Assembly (NCBI GenBank): GCA_019637855.1
Contig: JAHBUX010000001.1
Location: 457,337-521,336 of the forward strand
Source: Bdellovibrionales bacterium
Lineage (GTDB): Bacteria; Bdellovibrionota; Bdellovibrionia; Bdellovibrionales; UBA1609
Direction: 5' to 3'
DNA: 64,000 nt
Position 1 is the stretch's first letter; each line of letters begins with the position of its first letter. Below the pieces are notes generated by a model. That model was not told the DNA's origin, made no database searches, and was given only the letters and a program-made list of their open reading frames with translations. Positions 49,923 through 60,579 of this stretch are shown piece after piece. The translations under genes and the position numbers were made by a program.

Positions 49923-51548
49923 ATGGACGAGAAACCCTCGACTCCAGCCGCTGAAGGCGGCGAAGCTCCTGCATCCAACGACTCCGCTGAGAGCGGTGGT
50001 CGCGAAGAAAATGGCGGTGGAGGACGTCGCCATTTCAAGCCCCGTCGAGATAGAGACGATCAGCGCGGCGGCGGTGGCCATCGCAGCGGTGGCGGCAAGC
50101 GCCCCTATCAGAATTTCAAAGGTCGTGACCGCGGTGACAGAGATCGTGACAGAGGCGATCGCAACGGTGGTTACCACCACAATGGCAATGGCGGCGGTCA
50201 TCAAGACCATCGTCCTGAAATGCATCACGACGAAGCGGCCAGTGAAGACAGTGCACCGGTTGATCTTTCCGAAATCAATCTGACGGAAGAGGAGCGCAAA
50301 GAGCTCAACTCCAAAAATCTCAAATCTAAAGACATCCGCGATTTGACCCAGTTAGCTCTCAAACTCAAAATCGAAAACGCGGCTGGCCTCCGTCGGCAGG
50401 ATATGGTTTTCGAAATTCTGAAGCGTGCCGCTCAGTTGGGCGATATCTTCGGCAACGGAGTTTTGGAGATTCTGCCCGACGGTTACGGTTTCCTTCGTTC
50501 GCCTGATTATAACTATCTGCCGGGACCCGATGATATCTACGTTAGCCCGTCGCAAATTCGCCGTTTCGGTTTACGTACCGGGGATACGGTCAGTGGAACC
50601 GTTCGCCCGCCCAAAGATGGCGAGCGTTACTTTGCGTTGCTCAAAGTCGATACCCTCAACCACGAGCCGCTAGAGAAGGCTCGCGACAAGATCCTTTTCG
50701 ATAACTTAACTCCGCTTTACCCCGACGAACGTCTGAAGCTTGAATACAATCCGAAGGAGTTCACGACCCGCGTTGTGGACTTGATGTCGCCGCTCGGTAA
50801 AGGCCAGCGCGGTTTGATCGTGGCGCCTCCGCGCACCGGTAAGACTGTGTTAATGCAAAACATCGCCAACGCCATTGCGGCCAATCACCCGGAAGTTTTC
50901 CTGATCGTTCTTCTTATCGACGAACGTCCTGAGGAAGTTACCGACATGATGCGCACGGTGAAGGGCGAAGTGATCAGCTCCACCTTCGACGAACCGCCCA
51001 CGCGTCACGTGCAAGTGGCTGAGATGGTGATCGAAAAAGCCAAGCGTTTGGTGGAACACAAACACGACGTGGTGATCCTACTGGACTCGATCACGCGTTT
51101 GGCTCGTGCTTACAACACCGTGGTTCCGCCGTCTGGAAAGATTCTCTCTGGTGGTGTGGACTCCAACGCCCTTCATAAACCGAAGCGTTTCTTCGGAGCC
51201 GCTCGGAATATTGAAGAAGGTGGTAGCTTGACCATTATCGCCACAGCGTTGATCGATACCGGTTCGCGCATGGACGAAGTGATTTTCGAAGAGTTCAAAG
51301 GAACGGGTAACTCAGAGATTCACTTGGATCGTAAGCTGATGGAAAAGCGGATTTTCCCGTGTATGGACATCAACAAGTCCGGTACGCGTAAAGAGGATTT
51401 GCTGATCGAAAAAGGCGATTTGAACCGTATGTGGATCTTGCGCAAGGTTCTGGCGCCGATGAATGTGGTCGACAGCATGGAATTCTTGCTCGACAAGCTT
51501 CAACATTCAAAGAGCAACACTGAATTCCTGGGTTCGATGGGCGGCTAA
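49923..51548 (+). CDS. rho: transcription termination factor Rho, with disordered N-terminal extension
   Basis: 541 residues. Residues 1-115 are a low-complexity Gly/Arg/Asp/His-rich extension ([29 protein letters not shown]). Then come the Rho N-domain ([22 protein letters not shown], about 120-165), the cold-shock RNA-binding fold (about 178-250, [19 protein letters not shown]) and the RecA motor. Motor landmarks are Walker A PPRTGKT (about 302) and Walker [12 protein letters not shown] chose ATG 49923, 7 bases after GAGGT; an in-frame TTG at 49872 has a poor site. Adjacent prfA and prmC form a translation/termination unit. Confidence 0.96.
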   Translation: MDEKPSTPAAEGGEAPASNDSAESGGREENGGGGRRHFKPRRDRDDQRGGGGHRSGGGKRPYQNFKGRDRGDRDRDRGDRNGGYHHNGNGGGHQDHRPEMHHDEAASEDSAPVDLSEINLTEEERKELNSKNLKSKDIRDLTQLALKLKIENAAGLRRQDMVFEILKRAAQLGDIFGNGVLEILPDGYGFLRSPDYNYLPGPDDIYVSPSQIRRFGLRTGDTVSGTVRPPKDGERYFALLKVDTLNHEPLEKARDKILFDNLTPLYPDERLKLEYNPKEFTTRVVDLMSPLGKGQRGLIVAPPRTGKTVLMQNIANAIAANHPEVFLIVLLIDERPEEVTDMMRTVKGEVISSTFDEPPTRHVQVAEMVIEKAKRLVEHKHDVVILLDSITRLARAYNTVVPPSGKILSGGVDSNALHKPKRFFGAARNIEEGGSLTIIATALIDTGSRMDEVIFEEFKGTGNSEIHLDRKLMEKRIFPCMDINKSGTRKEDLLIEKGDLNRMWILRKVLAPMNVVDSMEFLLDKLQHSKSNTEFLGSMGG

Positions 51549-51570
51549 GTGCCGCCTAGCTTAAGTCTCT

Positions 51571-52638
51571 ATGTTCGATAAACTCTACGAGGTCGAAAAA
51601 CGTTACGAGCAGATCCAGGCTTCTTTGATGGAGCCTGGTGTTGCCGACAATCAGCAGCGTTATCGCTCGCTGATGAAGGAGATGTCTGACCTTGAAAAGG
51701 TCGTCGTTGTTTTTCGTGACTATAAGAAGACCAAGAGCGAACTCGAAGGCAATAAAGAGATTCTACTGACCGAGAACGACGAAGACTTGCGTGCGATGGC
51801 CAAAGAAGAGATCGCTCCTCTGGAAGCCAAGGTTGGAGAGCTCGAAGAACAGCTTAAAATCCTTTTGCTGCCTAAAGATCCGAATGATGACAAGAACATC
51901 ATCTTGGAGATCCGCGCTGGAGCCGGCGGTGATGAGGCCAGTTTGTTCGCCTACGAGCTGTACCGTGCCTACTCACACTTTGCGACCGAAAAAGGTTGGC
52001 GTGTGGAGATGATGTCGATCTCCGAGGGCAATGTCGGTGGCTACAAAGAAGTGATCGCCCAGATCACCGGCGACAAAGTCTATTCTCTGCTGAAATGGGA
52101 AAGTGGTGTGCACCGCGTGCAACGTGTTCCGAAAACCGAAGCTCAGGGTCGTGTGCACACGTCGACTGTAACAGTAGCGGTGATTCCCGAAGCGGAAATC
52201 AATGAAGTGAAGATCGATAACAATGATTTACGCATCGATGTGATGCGCTCCGGTGGAGCTGGCGGGCAATCGGTAAACAAAACTGAGTCCGCGGTACGAA
52301 TCACGCACATTCCGACCGGATTGGTCGTGGTTTGCCAAGATGGAAAGTCGCAGCACTCCAACCGCGAAACGGCGATGAAGATTCTGTACTCGCGTTTGAA
52401 GCAGCAAGAGGACGAGCGCGTACGCAAAGAAGCGTCTGACGCGCGTCTCTCGCAAATCGGTACCGGTGACCGTTCTGAACGTATCCGCACCTACAATTTT
52501 CCCCAGACCAGAGTCACCGATCACCGCATCGGGTTGACTGTTCACTCACTTCCCGATGTTATGAATGGAGCATTTACTCCTCTGATAGATCCGCTGGTTG
52601 CGCACTATCAGGCGGAGGCACTCAAACGGCAGGGATAA
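51571..52638 (+). CDS. prfA: peptide chain release factor 1
   Basis: 355 residues. GGQ motif in [17 protein letters not shown] (about residue 230), and the [16 protein letters not shown] stretch with the RF1 codon-recognition loop. Releases peptides at UAA/UAG. 22 bases after rho; the next gene, prmC, methylates the GGQ glutamine. Confidence 0.97.
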   Translation: MFDKLYEVEKRYEQIQASLMEPGVADNQQRYRSLMKEMSDLEKVVVVFRDYKKTKSELEGNKEILLTENDEDLRAMAKEEIAPLEAKVGELEEQLKILLLPKDPNDDKNIILEIRAGAGGDEASLFAYELYRAYSHFATEKGWRVEMMSISEGNVGGYKEVIAQITGDKVYSLLKWESGVHRVQRVPKTEAQGRVHTSTVTVAVIPEAEINEVKIDNNDLRIDVMRSGGAGGQSVNKTESAVRITHIPTGLVVVCQDGKSQHSNRETAMKILYSRLKQQEDERVRKEASDARLSQIGTGDRSERIRTYNFPQTRVTDHRIGLTVHSLPDVMNGAFTPLIDPLVAHYQAEALKRQG

Positions 52639-52643
52639 GCCAA

Positions 52644-53492
52644 GTGACTCTAAAGGCCGCCATCGACGAGATGATCCGCGCTTTCCAAAAAATCGGAATG
52701 GAGCAGCCGCAGTTCGAAGCCCGTCAACTGGTGCAGGAGTGTTTGAATCTTACCTTCGCTCAGCTAATGAGCCATCCGGATCGCAATCTAGATCCAACAG
52801 CCGAAGCCAAACTCAAAGAGTGGCAGGTTCAGCGTTTAGCGGGAGTGCCGCTGGCGTACCTTTCCCATCGCAAAGGTTTTTATAAATATGATTTCCTAGT
52901 GGAAAAAGGCGTGTTGGTTCCGCGTCCTGAAACCGAGATCGTGGTGGAAACCGCTTTGCGTCGTATGGAAGATCGAGCCTCCGTTTCAAGTCTATGTGAT
53001 TTGGGGTGTGGCAGTGGTTGCATAGGTCTAAGCCTCGTTGCCGAAATGACAGAACTCCGTCTGTGGAGTGTCGATGCTTCTCAAAAGGCCTGCGATGTGA
53101 CTTGGCGAAATGCGGTGAACCTGGGTGTGCAAGGACGGGTGAAAATTGAGAACAAGCGAGTCGAGGACTGGGAGCCAGGGTTACACTTCGATATGATCGT
53201 GGCGAACCCTCCCTATATCGGCGAGCATGACACCGAAGTTCAGCCTTCGGTGCGTCAACACGAACCGCACGAGGCCTTGTTTTCCGGCGATGACGGAATG
53301 GAAGCGATACGTTCCTGGGCGAGTTGGGCACACAGTCATCTCAGTCCCAAAGGTATTGTGATTTTTGAAATCGGCGCCGGTCAAAGCCGGCTGGTGCAAG
53401 ACATGTTCGCCAAGCTCGGGTATGATTCCATCCAAGTCGATCGAGATCTTGCCGGCCACGAGCGCGTGGTATCGGCCATCAAAGTGAGGTAG
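52644..53492 (+). CDS. prmC: peptide chain release factor N5-glutamine methyltransferase
   Basis: 282 residues. N-terminal helical bundle, then the SAM-binding fold (LCDLGCGSGCIGLSLV) and the catalytic NPPY motif (IVANPPYIG). GTG start at 52644, 5 bases after prfA stop; the standard prfA-prmC pair. Confidence 0.95.
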   Translation: MTLKAAIDEMIRAFQKIGMEQPQFEARQLVQECLNLTFAQLMSHPDRNLDPTAEAKLKEWQVQRLAGVPLAYLSHRKGFYKYDFLVEKGVLVPRPETEIVVETALRRMEDRASVSSLCDLGCGSGCIGLSLVAEMTELRLWSVDASQKACDVTWRNAVNLGVQGRVKIENKRVEDWEPGLHFDMIVANPPYIGEHDTEVQPSVRQHEPHEALFSGDDGMEAIRSWASWAHSHLSPKGIVIFEIGAGQSRLVQDMFAKLGYDSIQVDRDLAGHERVVSAIKVR

Positions 53493-53497
53493 AGCGC

Positions 53498-54751
53498 ATG
53501 GACAAAATGGTTGTTAAAGGCGGAAACCAGTTGAACGGTGTCACCACTGCCAGCGGCGCAAAGAATTCAACTCTCCCGCTGATCTTCGCCAGTCTTCTAG
53601 CGGACGGCGAACACGTTTTTCACAATGTTCCTAATCTGGCCGATGTTACTTCGGCTTCGGCTCTGCTGCAGAGTTTGGGTTGCGAGGTGACATACAAAGA
53701 TCACACCTTACGCATTTTTATGAAGCCGTTGAAAACCTTCGAGGCCTCTTACGACATTGTTCGCAAAATGCGCGCGAGCATTTTAGTTTTGGGCCCGTTA
53801 ATGGCGCGGTTTCATCAAGCCAAAGTCAGCTTGCCGGGCGGTTGCGCCATCGGCACGCGCCCTATCGATCTACATCTCGAGGGCATGAAGGCGATGGGAG
53901 CTCAAATGGACGTTGAGAATGGTTACGTGCTCGGCTCGGTTAAAAAACTTCAAGGTGCCAAGATTCTATTCGAATCCCCCACTGTCGGCGGTACGGAGAA
54001 CATCATGATGGCTGCCACATTGGCCGAAGGCGAAACGATTATCGAGAACGCCGCCAAAGAGCCGGAGATTGTGGATCTTGCCAACTACCTGAATAAGATG
54101 GGTGCTAAAGTTGAAGGCGCGGGTTCAAGCATCATCAAAATCAAAGGTGTCGAGAGACTTAGGGCCGCAGAGCACGATGTGATTCCGGATCGCATCGAAG
54201 CAGGTACTCTCTTGATCGCCGGCGCAATTACCGGCGGCGAGGTGACCGTACAAAAATGTGAGCCCGCCGATCTGGACGCACTCACCGCCAAGATGAAAGA
54301 GAGTGGTTTCAAAATCTCGCAAGATAAAAGTTCAGTGACTGTGCATAAGTGCAAAGAGTGGAAGGGCGTCGACATCACGACTTCACCGCATCCGGGATTC
54401 CCAACGGATTTGCAGGCGCAAGTGATGGCGCTGATGACTCAAGCGCAAGGTACCAGTGTGTTCACGGAAACTGTTTTCGAAAATCGCTTTATGCACGTAC
54501 AAGAATTGGTGCGCTTAAATGCTGACATCACTCCGAAGACGCGTGTGGCCGTGGTGCGCGGCGGCCCTGGTAAATTGCAGGGCGCGCCGGTAATGGCTAC
54601 GGATCTGCGCGCCTCCGCATGTTTGGTATTGGCAGGCTTAGTCGCTCAGGACGAGACAACGGTAAATCGCATTTATCACTTGGATCGCGGCTATGAGGAC
54701 ATGGAAGGTAAGCTGACAAAGCTCGGTGCGAAAGTTCGTCGGATCGAGTAG
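53498..54751 (+). CDS. murA: UDP-N-acetylglucosamine 1-carboxyvinyltransferase
   Basis: 417 residues of the EPSP-synthase fold. MurA markers: [21 protein letters not shown] at the start, catalytic Cys in [15 protein letters not shown] (fosfomycin target), and [15 protein letters not shown]. First committed step of peptidoglycan synthesis. Five bases after prmC. Confidence 0.97.
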   Translation: MDKMVVKGGNQLNGVTTASGAKNSTLPLIFASLLADGEHVFHNVPNLADVTSASALLQSLGCEVTYKDHTLRIFMKPLKTFEASYDIVRKMRASILVLGPLMARFHQAKVSLPGGCAIGTRPIDLHLEGMKAMGAQMDVENGYVLGSVKKLQGAKILFESPTVGGTENIMMAATLAEGETIIENAAKEPEIVDLANYLNKMGAKVEGAGSSIIKIKGVERLRAAEHDVIPDRIEAGTLLIAGAITGGEVTVQKCEPADLDALTAKMKESGFKISQDKSSVTVHKCKEWKGVDITTSPHPGFPTDLQAQVMALMTQAQGTSVFTETVFENRFMHVQELVRLNADITPKTRVAVVRGGPGKLQGAPVMATDLRASACLVLAGLVAQDETTVNRIYHLDRGYEDMEGKLTKLGAKVRRIE

Positions 54752-54756
54752 CAGGC

Positions 54757-54796
54757 AAAAAAAGCCCGAGATCAGGAGGGGGCCGTCACTCGGGCT
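54757..54796 (-). terminator. intrinsic terminator for the minus-strand gene
   Basis: On the minus strand AGCCCGAG ... CTCGGGCT (8 pairs, 18-base loop) is followed by T7. It terminates the exported-protein gene at 54805-55236 and lies right after murA, where it could also act weakly. Confidence 0.85.
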
Positions 54797-54804
54797 AGCA
54801 AAAT

Positions 54805-55236
54805 CTAGTGCATCAACTCGGCGCCATAGGCTTGAATGGCGAAGTCAAAGCCCTCAGTTCGGATGACATACACAGTTTGCGGATCGAGCTGCAGCAAAGC
54901 AGTTCTCACCAGAAATGGTAAATCAACCACCCGCGAGTAGGGTTTGGTGACTTGCATACACGCATCTTGTGTGGGTAGGGGCGATGTGATGTTCAGGACC
55001 AGCGTGTTGGCATGTTTGGGATCTTCGGTCAAAACCGCAATCGGGTCGGCGAAACAGGGGTTGGGCAAGTAGCCATCCACTTTCAACTGCATCTCTCCAG
55101 CCACGGTCACGTCATCAATATGCACCGGAGTGGTGTAGGTGGTTTGCTGCACAAAGGGTGTCATCAGATCGGCGCGGGCAAAACCCGAAACGAGAAGTAC
55201 CGAGATAACGAAGATGGTGTAGGCGAGTGCTTTCAT
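54805..55236 (-). CDS. small exported protein, 143 residues
   Basis: ATG at 55236 follows GGGGG by 4 bases; a longer frame to 55431 has no fitting N-terminus. Signal peptide MKALAYTIFVISVLLVSGFARA, then a beta-rich chain with two cysteines (NPCFADP and QDACMQV) that probably pair. Contains VDLPFLVRTALLQLDPQ near the C-terminus. Function unknown; periplasmic or secreted. Confidence 0.75.
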   Translation of the reverse strand: MKALAYTIFVISVLLVSGFARADLMTPFVQQTTYTTPVHIDDVTVAGEMQLKVDGYLPNPCFADPIAVLTEDPKHANTLVLNITSPLPTQDACMQVTKPYSRVVDLPFLVRTALLQLDPQTVYVIRTEGFDFAIQAYGAELMH

Positions 55237-55505
55237 AAGTCCCCCATATTTTTTCATAAGACAGAGTAGAGCAACCTTAGTGCCAAGCATGGGCGCCCCG
55301 GCTTTTTGAATTGAACACCCTCGTCTAGTTCCAGCGTGAGACCAAACACACGTGTGACTGATTTTTTCTAGTAATTTCAAATGCTTATTATGGTGTAACC
55401 AAACTGGAACTAAACACCAGAGTGGAACCACCGCGTGTATAGATTACGATTCGCTTTGAACGGTCGGAGGTCTTGGTGCGCTGGCTCCTGTATGGTTTTG
55501 GATAG

Positions 55506-55511
55506 TACAAT
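55506..55511 (+). promoter_or_regulatory. possible -10 element giving a leaderless mRNA
   Basis: TACAAT (5/6 of TATAAT) ends 6 bases before the GTG start at 55518, so transcription would begin at or near the start codon. No clear -35 and no ribosome binding site were found. Confidence 0.3.
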
Positions 55512-55517
55512 ATTGGT

Positions 55518-58313
55518 GTGAGTTCCAACAGGCGATGGATCATCCGTGATGCTAAAGGGCGTATTGAAGGCCCGTTCACTACGGAAAAGGTTCTTTATAA
55601 AATTGGTCGTAGTGAATTCTCTGGCGAGGAATACATTGCGCATTTTCCTGATGGGAAGTGGATTCCCATTTCCCAGGATCCCCAGTTCTATGATCGTCTG
55701 CTCGAGGTGTTGTCCTCTAAGCAAGATGTAGAGAGTACCGAAGAGACACAGATTCTTGAGTTCACTCGTCAAGATGAACCGGGAAGTATGAACGTGCCGA
55801 GAGAAGATCTAACTCCCGGCGGTTCTATTAAGGTAGAGCCTACACGCGCTTCTTCGTCCCCGCGTAAAAAGAAAAAATCTCGGCGGAAACCTGAGGACAT
55901 CGAGTTGGTCGATGTACGCCCTCAAGTTTTCCGCCAGATTCTGCGACGCGCGCGTTTACCGATGTTTGTCGCGCTCGCCGGTTTACTGGTGACGGCGATC
56001 CTTTGGAGCGGTGGCGGTTCGCAAAGCGAGCAGCGCATTCGTCTATTGGCACCACAAAAGAATATTGCGCAGGTCGCACCAGAGACGCTCACTACTCGTG
56101 TTCGCTCTGGCTTGGCGGGCTTTCTGCGCGATTCACTCGACGGCTATTCGCGCGCGCAAAATGACTTTGTATATGTGATCGAGCGTAACACCAAAGACGC
56201 GAAGACTATGGGATGGCTGTGCATGACGTATCTGCAGCTCTGGCCCTATGCGTATCAGGACTCGGGCGATTCAAAAGTCATCACACAATTGATGCAGATG
56301 ACGTCACTGGCTGCTCCAGGAAGCATTGATGCGGCCACTTGTCGCGCTGTCGATCTGATCGTGCGCGCTCGCACCAGCGAAGCTAAGAACTTGGTTGAGT
56401 CCGTACTTGAAAACATAGGTAACAACGCCAATCCTCCGGTCATGTTTTATTTTATGAAGGGTGACCTGTTGGCCACGTCGGGAGACTATGCGTCGGCTGT
56501 AGGTTACTTGCGTTCGACTCAGCAGCTGTGGCCACAGTGGCAGCTGCCCTATATCGTTGAGGCCTACGCTCTCTCAAAAATGGAGAAGTATCCTGAAGCG
56601 GCACGCCTGTATCGTCAGGTTTTGAAGGCCAATCCCAACCACACCATCGCTCGCATCGAGCTGGGTTTGCTAGAATACAAGTACTTCAATCATCCCGACT
56701 TGGGAGAGAAATACCTGCTGCAAGCGCTCGAATTCCAGGATGCTCCGCGTACGACACTGTCACGTGGGCAATTCGGCCTGGCGCAGATCTCTTTGGCCCG
56801 CGGGAATCAGCAAAAGGCCTTGGAGTACGCACAAAAGGCGTTCTCTTTGAATTCGTCCAACGATTCGGCCAAGAACTTGATCGTTCAACTCGGTGGCGTA
56901 CAAAAACTGCGCACGATCAAAGTGAAAGGTCAGCAGTTGATGTTCGAAGGCGATCAGTTCTTTCGAGAGGGCGACTGTCATGCGGCACAAGCGCACTACA
57001 AAGCTGCTTTTGAAGAAGACCAGAAAAACGCCATGGCCGCGATGAAGGCGGCGCAGTGTCTGTGGAAGCTGTCGTTCAGCACGGAAGCCATCGACTGGTT
57101 GAATCGCGCGATCAAAAGCGATCCGAAGCTAATAGAAGCCTATGTGATCCTGGCTGACTATCATGCGCAACGCTATAATTTTATGGCCGCCGGTCGAGTT
57201 CTCGAGTCGGCTCGGCGTATGAACCCAAAAAGCAGCGAAGTTTATCGCGGTTTTGCCATGGTTGAGTTGCGCCGCGGAAATCCGAAGGGTGCTATCGCTT
57301 TTGGCAAACAGGCCACTCAGATTTATGAAAACGACGTCGAGATGCTGATCATTATGGCTGAGGCGTCTATGGCTCTGCGCGATCCGAAGATGGCGTTCAA
57401 CTACGCCAAGAAGGCGATGGAGATCGACGTCAACCATCGCAAAGCTCAGATCGTCTACGCGCAAGCGCTGGCCGGAATTCAAGGTGTCGATGCGGGCGTC
57501 GACTATCTTCTACGAATGGTGACCAACTATCCGCTCGTGAGTGAATACCGTCTTGCACTCGGCAAAATGCTTTTGGCCGATGAGCGCTATCAAAATGCTG
57601 AAGAGGTGTTTCGCTATCTGACTCGTATCGAGGAAAAGCCCAAGGAGGCCTACGTTGAATTGTCCAAAGTGCTCAAGTCGCAAGGTGAGATGAATGAAGC
57701 TTTGGATCTACTCTTAAAGGCCGCAGTTTTGGACCCTGCCGATGCTGAACCACTCTATCTGGCGGGAGGGATCTATCTTGATCTCAAAAAGCCGCAAGAG
57801 GCTGCGGTTCAGTTCAAGCGCGTGCTGATGATCAACAAACTTTATCCGTTGGTGAACTATCAGCTGGGTCGGGCCGCCATGCAGCTTAACGATCCGCAGG
57901 CAGCACTTGGATTTGCTGAACTTGAAAAGCGCGCCAATCCAAACCTTTCGGACGCCTATTTGTTGGCTGCCGATGCACAGACGATGCTGGGGCAGTTCTC
58001 CTTATGCGTGCAAGAGTACACTAAGGCCATCAAACTGCGTTCTCAGCCCGCAGGCATCTATGTGAAAGTGGCGTCCTGTAACCGTCGGGCGGGGCATTTG
58101 GATGCGGCCATGAACATGCTGAACGTCGCTGCCAGTCGCGAGTCGGGGTATGCTGATATCTACAAAGAGCAAGGCGCGATCTATGAACAGAAGGGCGATC
58201 CCAACCACGCCATCACGGCCTATGAGCATTATCTTGCCCTGGACCCCGATGCTCCCGACAAGGAGCAGATCGAACAACGGATTTCCACTTTACAGCGCGG
58301 TGGAAGGAATTAG
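55518..58313 (+). CDS. GYF-like/TPR membrane protein, 931 residues
   Basis: Residues about 1-65 resemble the GYF_2 (DUF4339) domain (GRIEGPFTTEKVLYKIGRSEF; PDGKWIPI). A disordered basic linker follows (about 100-130, SSPRKKKKSRRKPE), then one membrane helix (about 145-165, MFVALAGLLVTAILWSG). About 750 residues of TPR-like helical repeats complete it (e.g. YPEAARLYRQVLKANPNHT, PQEAAVQFKRVLMINKLYP). Cytoplasmic GYF-like and periplasmic TPR parts would suit a membrane scaffold. GTG start, possibly leaderless. Unknown function; cotranscribed genes downstream are a small membrane protein and serS. Confidence 0.88.
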   Translation: MSSNRRWIIRDAKGRIEGPFTTEKVLYKIGRSEFSGEEYIAHFPDGKWIPISQDPQFYDRLLEVLSSKQDVESTEETQILEFTRQDEPGSMNVPREDLTPGGSIKVEPTRASSSPRKKKKSRRKPEDIELVDVRPQVFRQILRRARLPMFVALAGLLVTAILWSGGGSQSEQRIRLLAPQKNIAQVAPETLTTRVRSGLAGFLRDSLDGYSRAQNDFVYVIERNTKDAKTMGWLCMTYLQLWPYAYQDSGDSKVITQLMQMTSLAAPGSIDAATCRAVDLIVRARTSEAKNLVESVLENIGNNANPPVMFYFMKGDLLATSGDYASAVGYLRSTQQLWPQWQLPYIVEAYALSKMEKYPEAARLYRQVLKANPNHTIARIELGLLEYKYFNHPDLGEKYLLQALEFQDAPRTTLSRGQFGLAQISLARGNQQKALEYAQKAFSLNSSNDSAKNLIVQLGGVQKLRTIKVKGQQLMFEGDQFFREGDCHAAQAHYKAAFEEDQKNAMAAMKAAQCLWKLSFSTEAIDWLNRAIKSDPKLIEAYVILADYHAQRYNFMAAGRVLESARRMNPKSSEVYRGFAMVELRRGNPKGAIAFGKQATQIYENDVEMLIIMAEASMALRDPKMAFNYAKKAMEIDVNHRKAQIVYAQALAGIQGVDAGVDYLLRMVTNYPLVSEYRLALGKMLLADERYQNAEEVFRYLTRIEEKPKEAYVELSKVLKSQGEMNEALDLLLKAAVLDPADAEPLYLAGGIYLDLKKPQEAAVQFKRVLMINKLYPLVNYQLGRAAMQLNDPQAALGFAELEKRANPNLSDAYLLAADAQTMLGQFSLCVQEYTKAIKLRSQPAGIYVKVASCNRRAGHLDAAMNMLNVAASRESGYADIYKEQGAIYEQKGDPNHAITAYEHYLALDPDAPDKEQIEQRISTLQRGGRN

Positions 58314-58322
58314 AATAGGGCT

Positions 58323-58616
58323 ATGGCGGGCATCATCTCGAATTTCCAGGACCGTGTAAAAACCTCTTCGAACGCGATCAGCCTTTTGTTGTTCAAAGTG
58401 CTCACCGGGCTTTTCCTCGGTCTCACTTTGGCGCTGATCGGCGATGCCATCATCGACTATGGCTGGTTTTCCTTTGTTCTTGTCATTGTGGTCACGGTCG
58501 GGGCTTGCTTGAAGGTGATGCGGTCGTGGACCTGGTTGCACGTTTTCATCTTCAACCTCATTTGTGTCTTGATAGGCCTTCTGCTCCGCATGTACATTCT
58601 GATCGCCCCAGGCTAA
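58323..58616 (+). CDS. small membrane protein of unknown function
   Basis: 97 residues with three predicted membrane helices (about 22-42, 46-64, 72-93). It starts MAGIISNFQDRVKTSSNAI. Nine bases after the TPR gene and 21 before serS. No family recognised. Confidence 0.7.
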   Translation: MAGIISNFQDRVKTSSNAISLLLFKVLTGLFLGLTLALIGDAIIDYGWFSFVLVIVVTVGACLKVMRSWTWLHVFIFNLICVLIGLLLRMYILIAPG

Positions 58617-58637
58617 ATCAACCGGGCGAGAGTAAAT

Positions 58638-59927
58638 ATGATTGATGTAAAAGCTTTGGAACGACCCGAGTACGCCGACGAGTATCGCCTTTCTCTGAAG
58701 AATCGCGGCGACGATCCGCAGTGGGTTGATAAGATCCTGGCGCTCAATGCGAAACGCAAACAGATCATCACACAGCAAGAGTCGCTGCGGGCCGAGCAAA
58801 ATAAAGTCGGAGAAGAGATCGCTAAGAAAAAACGCGCCAAAGAAGACGCCAGTGAAATGCTGACGCAAATGCAGGGTATTGCTGGGAAAGTGAAGGAGCT
58901 TGAGGCGGCGGTGGGTGATGCTCAAGCTGAGCTCGATCAAGTGCTTTTGCGATTGCCGAACAAACTGCATTCAAGCGTTCCGGTTGGTGAAAGTGCGGAA
59001 GACAATGTAGTCGTGCGTGCTGTGGGCGTGAAGCAGCAATATGCTTTCAAACCCAAAGAGCATTGGGAGCTGGGCGAGAAACTTGGCATTTTAGACTTCG
59101 AGCGCGGTAGCAAAGTGGCTGGAGCTCGTTTTACTTTCTTGCGTGGTGCGGCTGCGCTGCTTGAGCGCAGTTTGATTCAATTCATGCTCGATTTGCATGC
59201 GCATGAGCATGGGTACGAAGAAATGATCCCACCGTTCATCGCCAATTCGCAGAGCTTTGTCGGCACCGGTCAGTTTCCGAAATTCAAAGATGATGTTTTC
59301 CACTTGGAAGGCACGGATTATCATTTGATTCCGACCGCGGAAGTGCCGGTGACTAACTATTTTGCCGGTGAGATGTTAAAAGAGAGTGATTTACCGATCA
59401 AGTTTGTGGCCTATTCGCCGTGCTTTCGTAGTGAAGCCGGCAGCTATGGTAAGGACACACGCGGTCTGATTCGCCAGCACCAGTTCAATAAAGTGGAGTT
59501 GGTGATGTTCAGCCATCCGGATAAATCCTATGAATTGCACGATCTGCTCACTCAGCACGCGGAAAAGGTTTTGCAAAACCTTGAGCTGCCGTACCGGGTG
59601 ATGAAACTGTGTTCGCGTGATATCGGTTTTGGTGCCGCTAAGTGCCATGATTTGGAAGTGTGGTTGCCGGGTCAGAATGCTTATCGCGAGATCAGCTCGT
59701 GCTCGAACTTTGAGGATTTTCAGGCGCGTCGGGCGGGTATCCGCTTTAAGGGCAATGATCCTAAGGCAAAGCCGCAGTTTGTTCACACGCTCAATGGATC
59801 AGGCTTGGCCATTGGCCGCACCCTGATTGCTATCCTGGAGAACTATCAGCAGGAAGATGGTAGTGTGCGCATTCCAAAGGCGCTACAGCCTTACGTTTCC
59901 GGTCGCACCGAGATTAAGGCGCGTTAA
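58638..59927 (+). CDS. serS: seryl-tRNA synthetase
   Basis: 429-residue class II synthetase. N-terminal tRNA-binding coiled coil (about 25-105), then motif 2 [28 protein letters not shown] and motif 3 [14 protein letters not shown]. Substrate loop PTAEVPVTN is intact. GAGAG lies before the ATG. Confidence 0.97.
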   Translation: MIDVKALERPEYADEYRLSLKNRGDDPQWVDKILALNAKRKQIITQQESLRAEQNKVGEEIAKKKRAKEDASEMLTQMQGIAGKVKELEAAVGDAQAELDQVLLRLPNKLHSSVPVGESAEDNVVVRAVGVKQQYAFKPKEHWELGEKLGILDFERGSKVAGARFTFLRGAAALLERSLIQFMLDLHAHEHGYEEMIPPFIANSQSFVGTGQFPKFKDDVFHLEGTDYHLIPTAEVPVTNYFAGEMLKESDLPIKFVAYSPCFRSEAGSYGKDTRGLIRQHQFNKVELVMFSHPDKSYELHDLLTQHAEKVLQNLELPYRVMKLCSRDIGFGAAKCHDLEVWLPGQNAYREISSCSNFEDFQARRAGIRFKGNDPKAKPQFVHTLNGSGLAIGRTLIAILENYQQEDGSVRIPKALQPYVSGRTEIKAR

Positions 59928-59954
59928 GAAAAAAGCTCAATTTCTTCGCAGACG

Positions 59955-59983
59955 TTTACTTCCCCTCTTCGTCCCTTTATAGA
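59955..59983 (+). promoter_or_regulatory. candidate promoter for the 128-residue exported protein
   Basis: TTTACT, 17-base spacer, TATAGA (4/6 each), placing the start near 59990, about 17 bases before the ATG; the leader has a strong GGAAGGAAGG ribosome binding region. Confidence 0.4.
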
Positions 59984-60006
59984 GTGTTGAAGAGGAAGGA
60001 AGGCTT

Positions 60007-60393
60007 ATGACAAAACTCATCTCTTTGTTCGTGTTGTCCCTAGTGACTTTGCCAGCACTGGCTATCGAAAACGGTCACCGCGTGGATTGCATCAATAGTG
60101 TGCGTGGCGAGACTCTTGTTTTGTACGTCACTGAGCGCGACAAGCATGGTTGGGTTGAGATCAGAGATCGTATCCTCAGTCCGGATTCGAAACCTATCCA
60201 TTACACGCAAGATAGCGTCCAGATCGATATGAACAAGCTGGGCCGTTACGTGATTGACCTGTACGACTTGAAAACCAACACCAAGCTTGAGTCCTATGAG
60301 TTTCAGGCCGACATCACCACCGGTCGTATAGTTCCGGGATGGTACATAGATCAAGGTTCGCGCGAAGACCTGGCTTGCAGAATTGTGCGCTAA
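60007..60393 (+). CDS. small exported protein, 128 residues
   Basis: Signal peptide MTKLISLFVLSLVTLPALA, mature about 109 residues, beta-rich (GETLVLYVTERDKHGWVEI; KLGRYVIDLYDLKTNTKLESYE). Two Cys (VDCINS and DLACRIV) may form a disulfide linking the ends. AGGAAGGAAGG precedes the ATG. Function unknown. Confidence 0.75.
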   Translation: MTKLISLFVLSLVTLPALAIENGHRVDCINSVRGETLVLYVTERDKHGWVEIRDRILSPDSKPIHYTQDSVQIDMNKLGRYVIDLYDLKTNTKLESYEFQADITTGRIVPGWYIDQGSREDLACRIVR

Positions 60394-60579
60394 GGCCCCG
60401 CAGTCAAAATCACTTCTGTTCGAAAATTGAAAAAACCGTCGGCGTGATAGTCATCGCGCCTGGCGCAGACGATTCGCCCACAAAACCCCATCCCTTTTGA
60501 AATAGGCCCTACTTGGGACCTAAGGCCCGGCATACGGATTGCGAGTAGGTACTTTAGAGGGGACATTTGGAGGTTTGCT

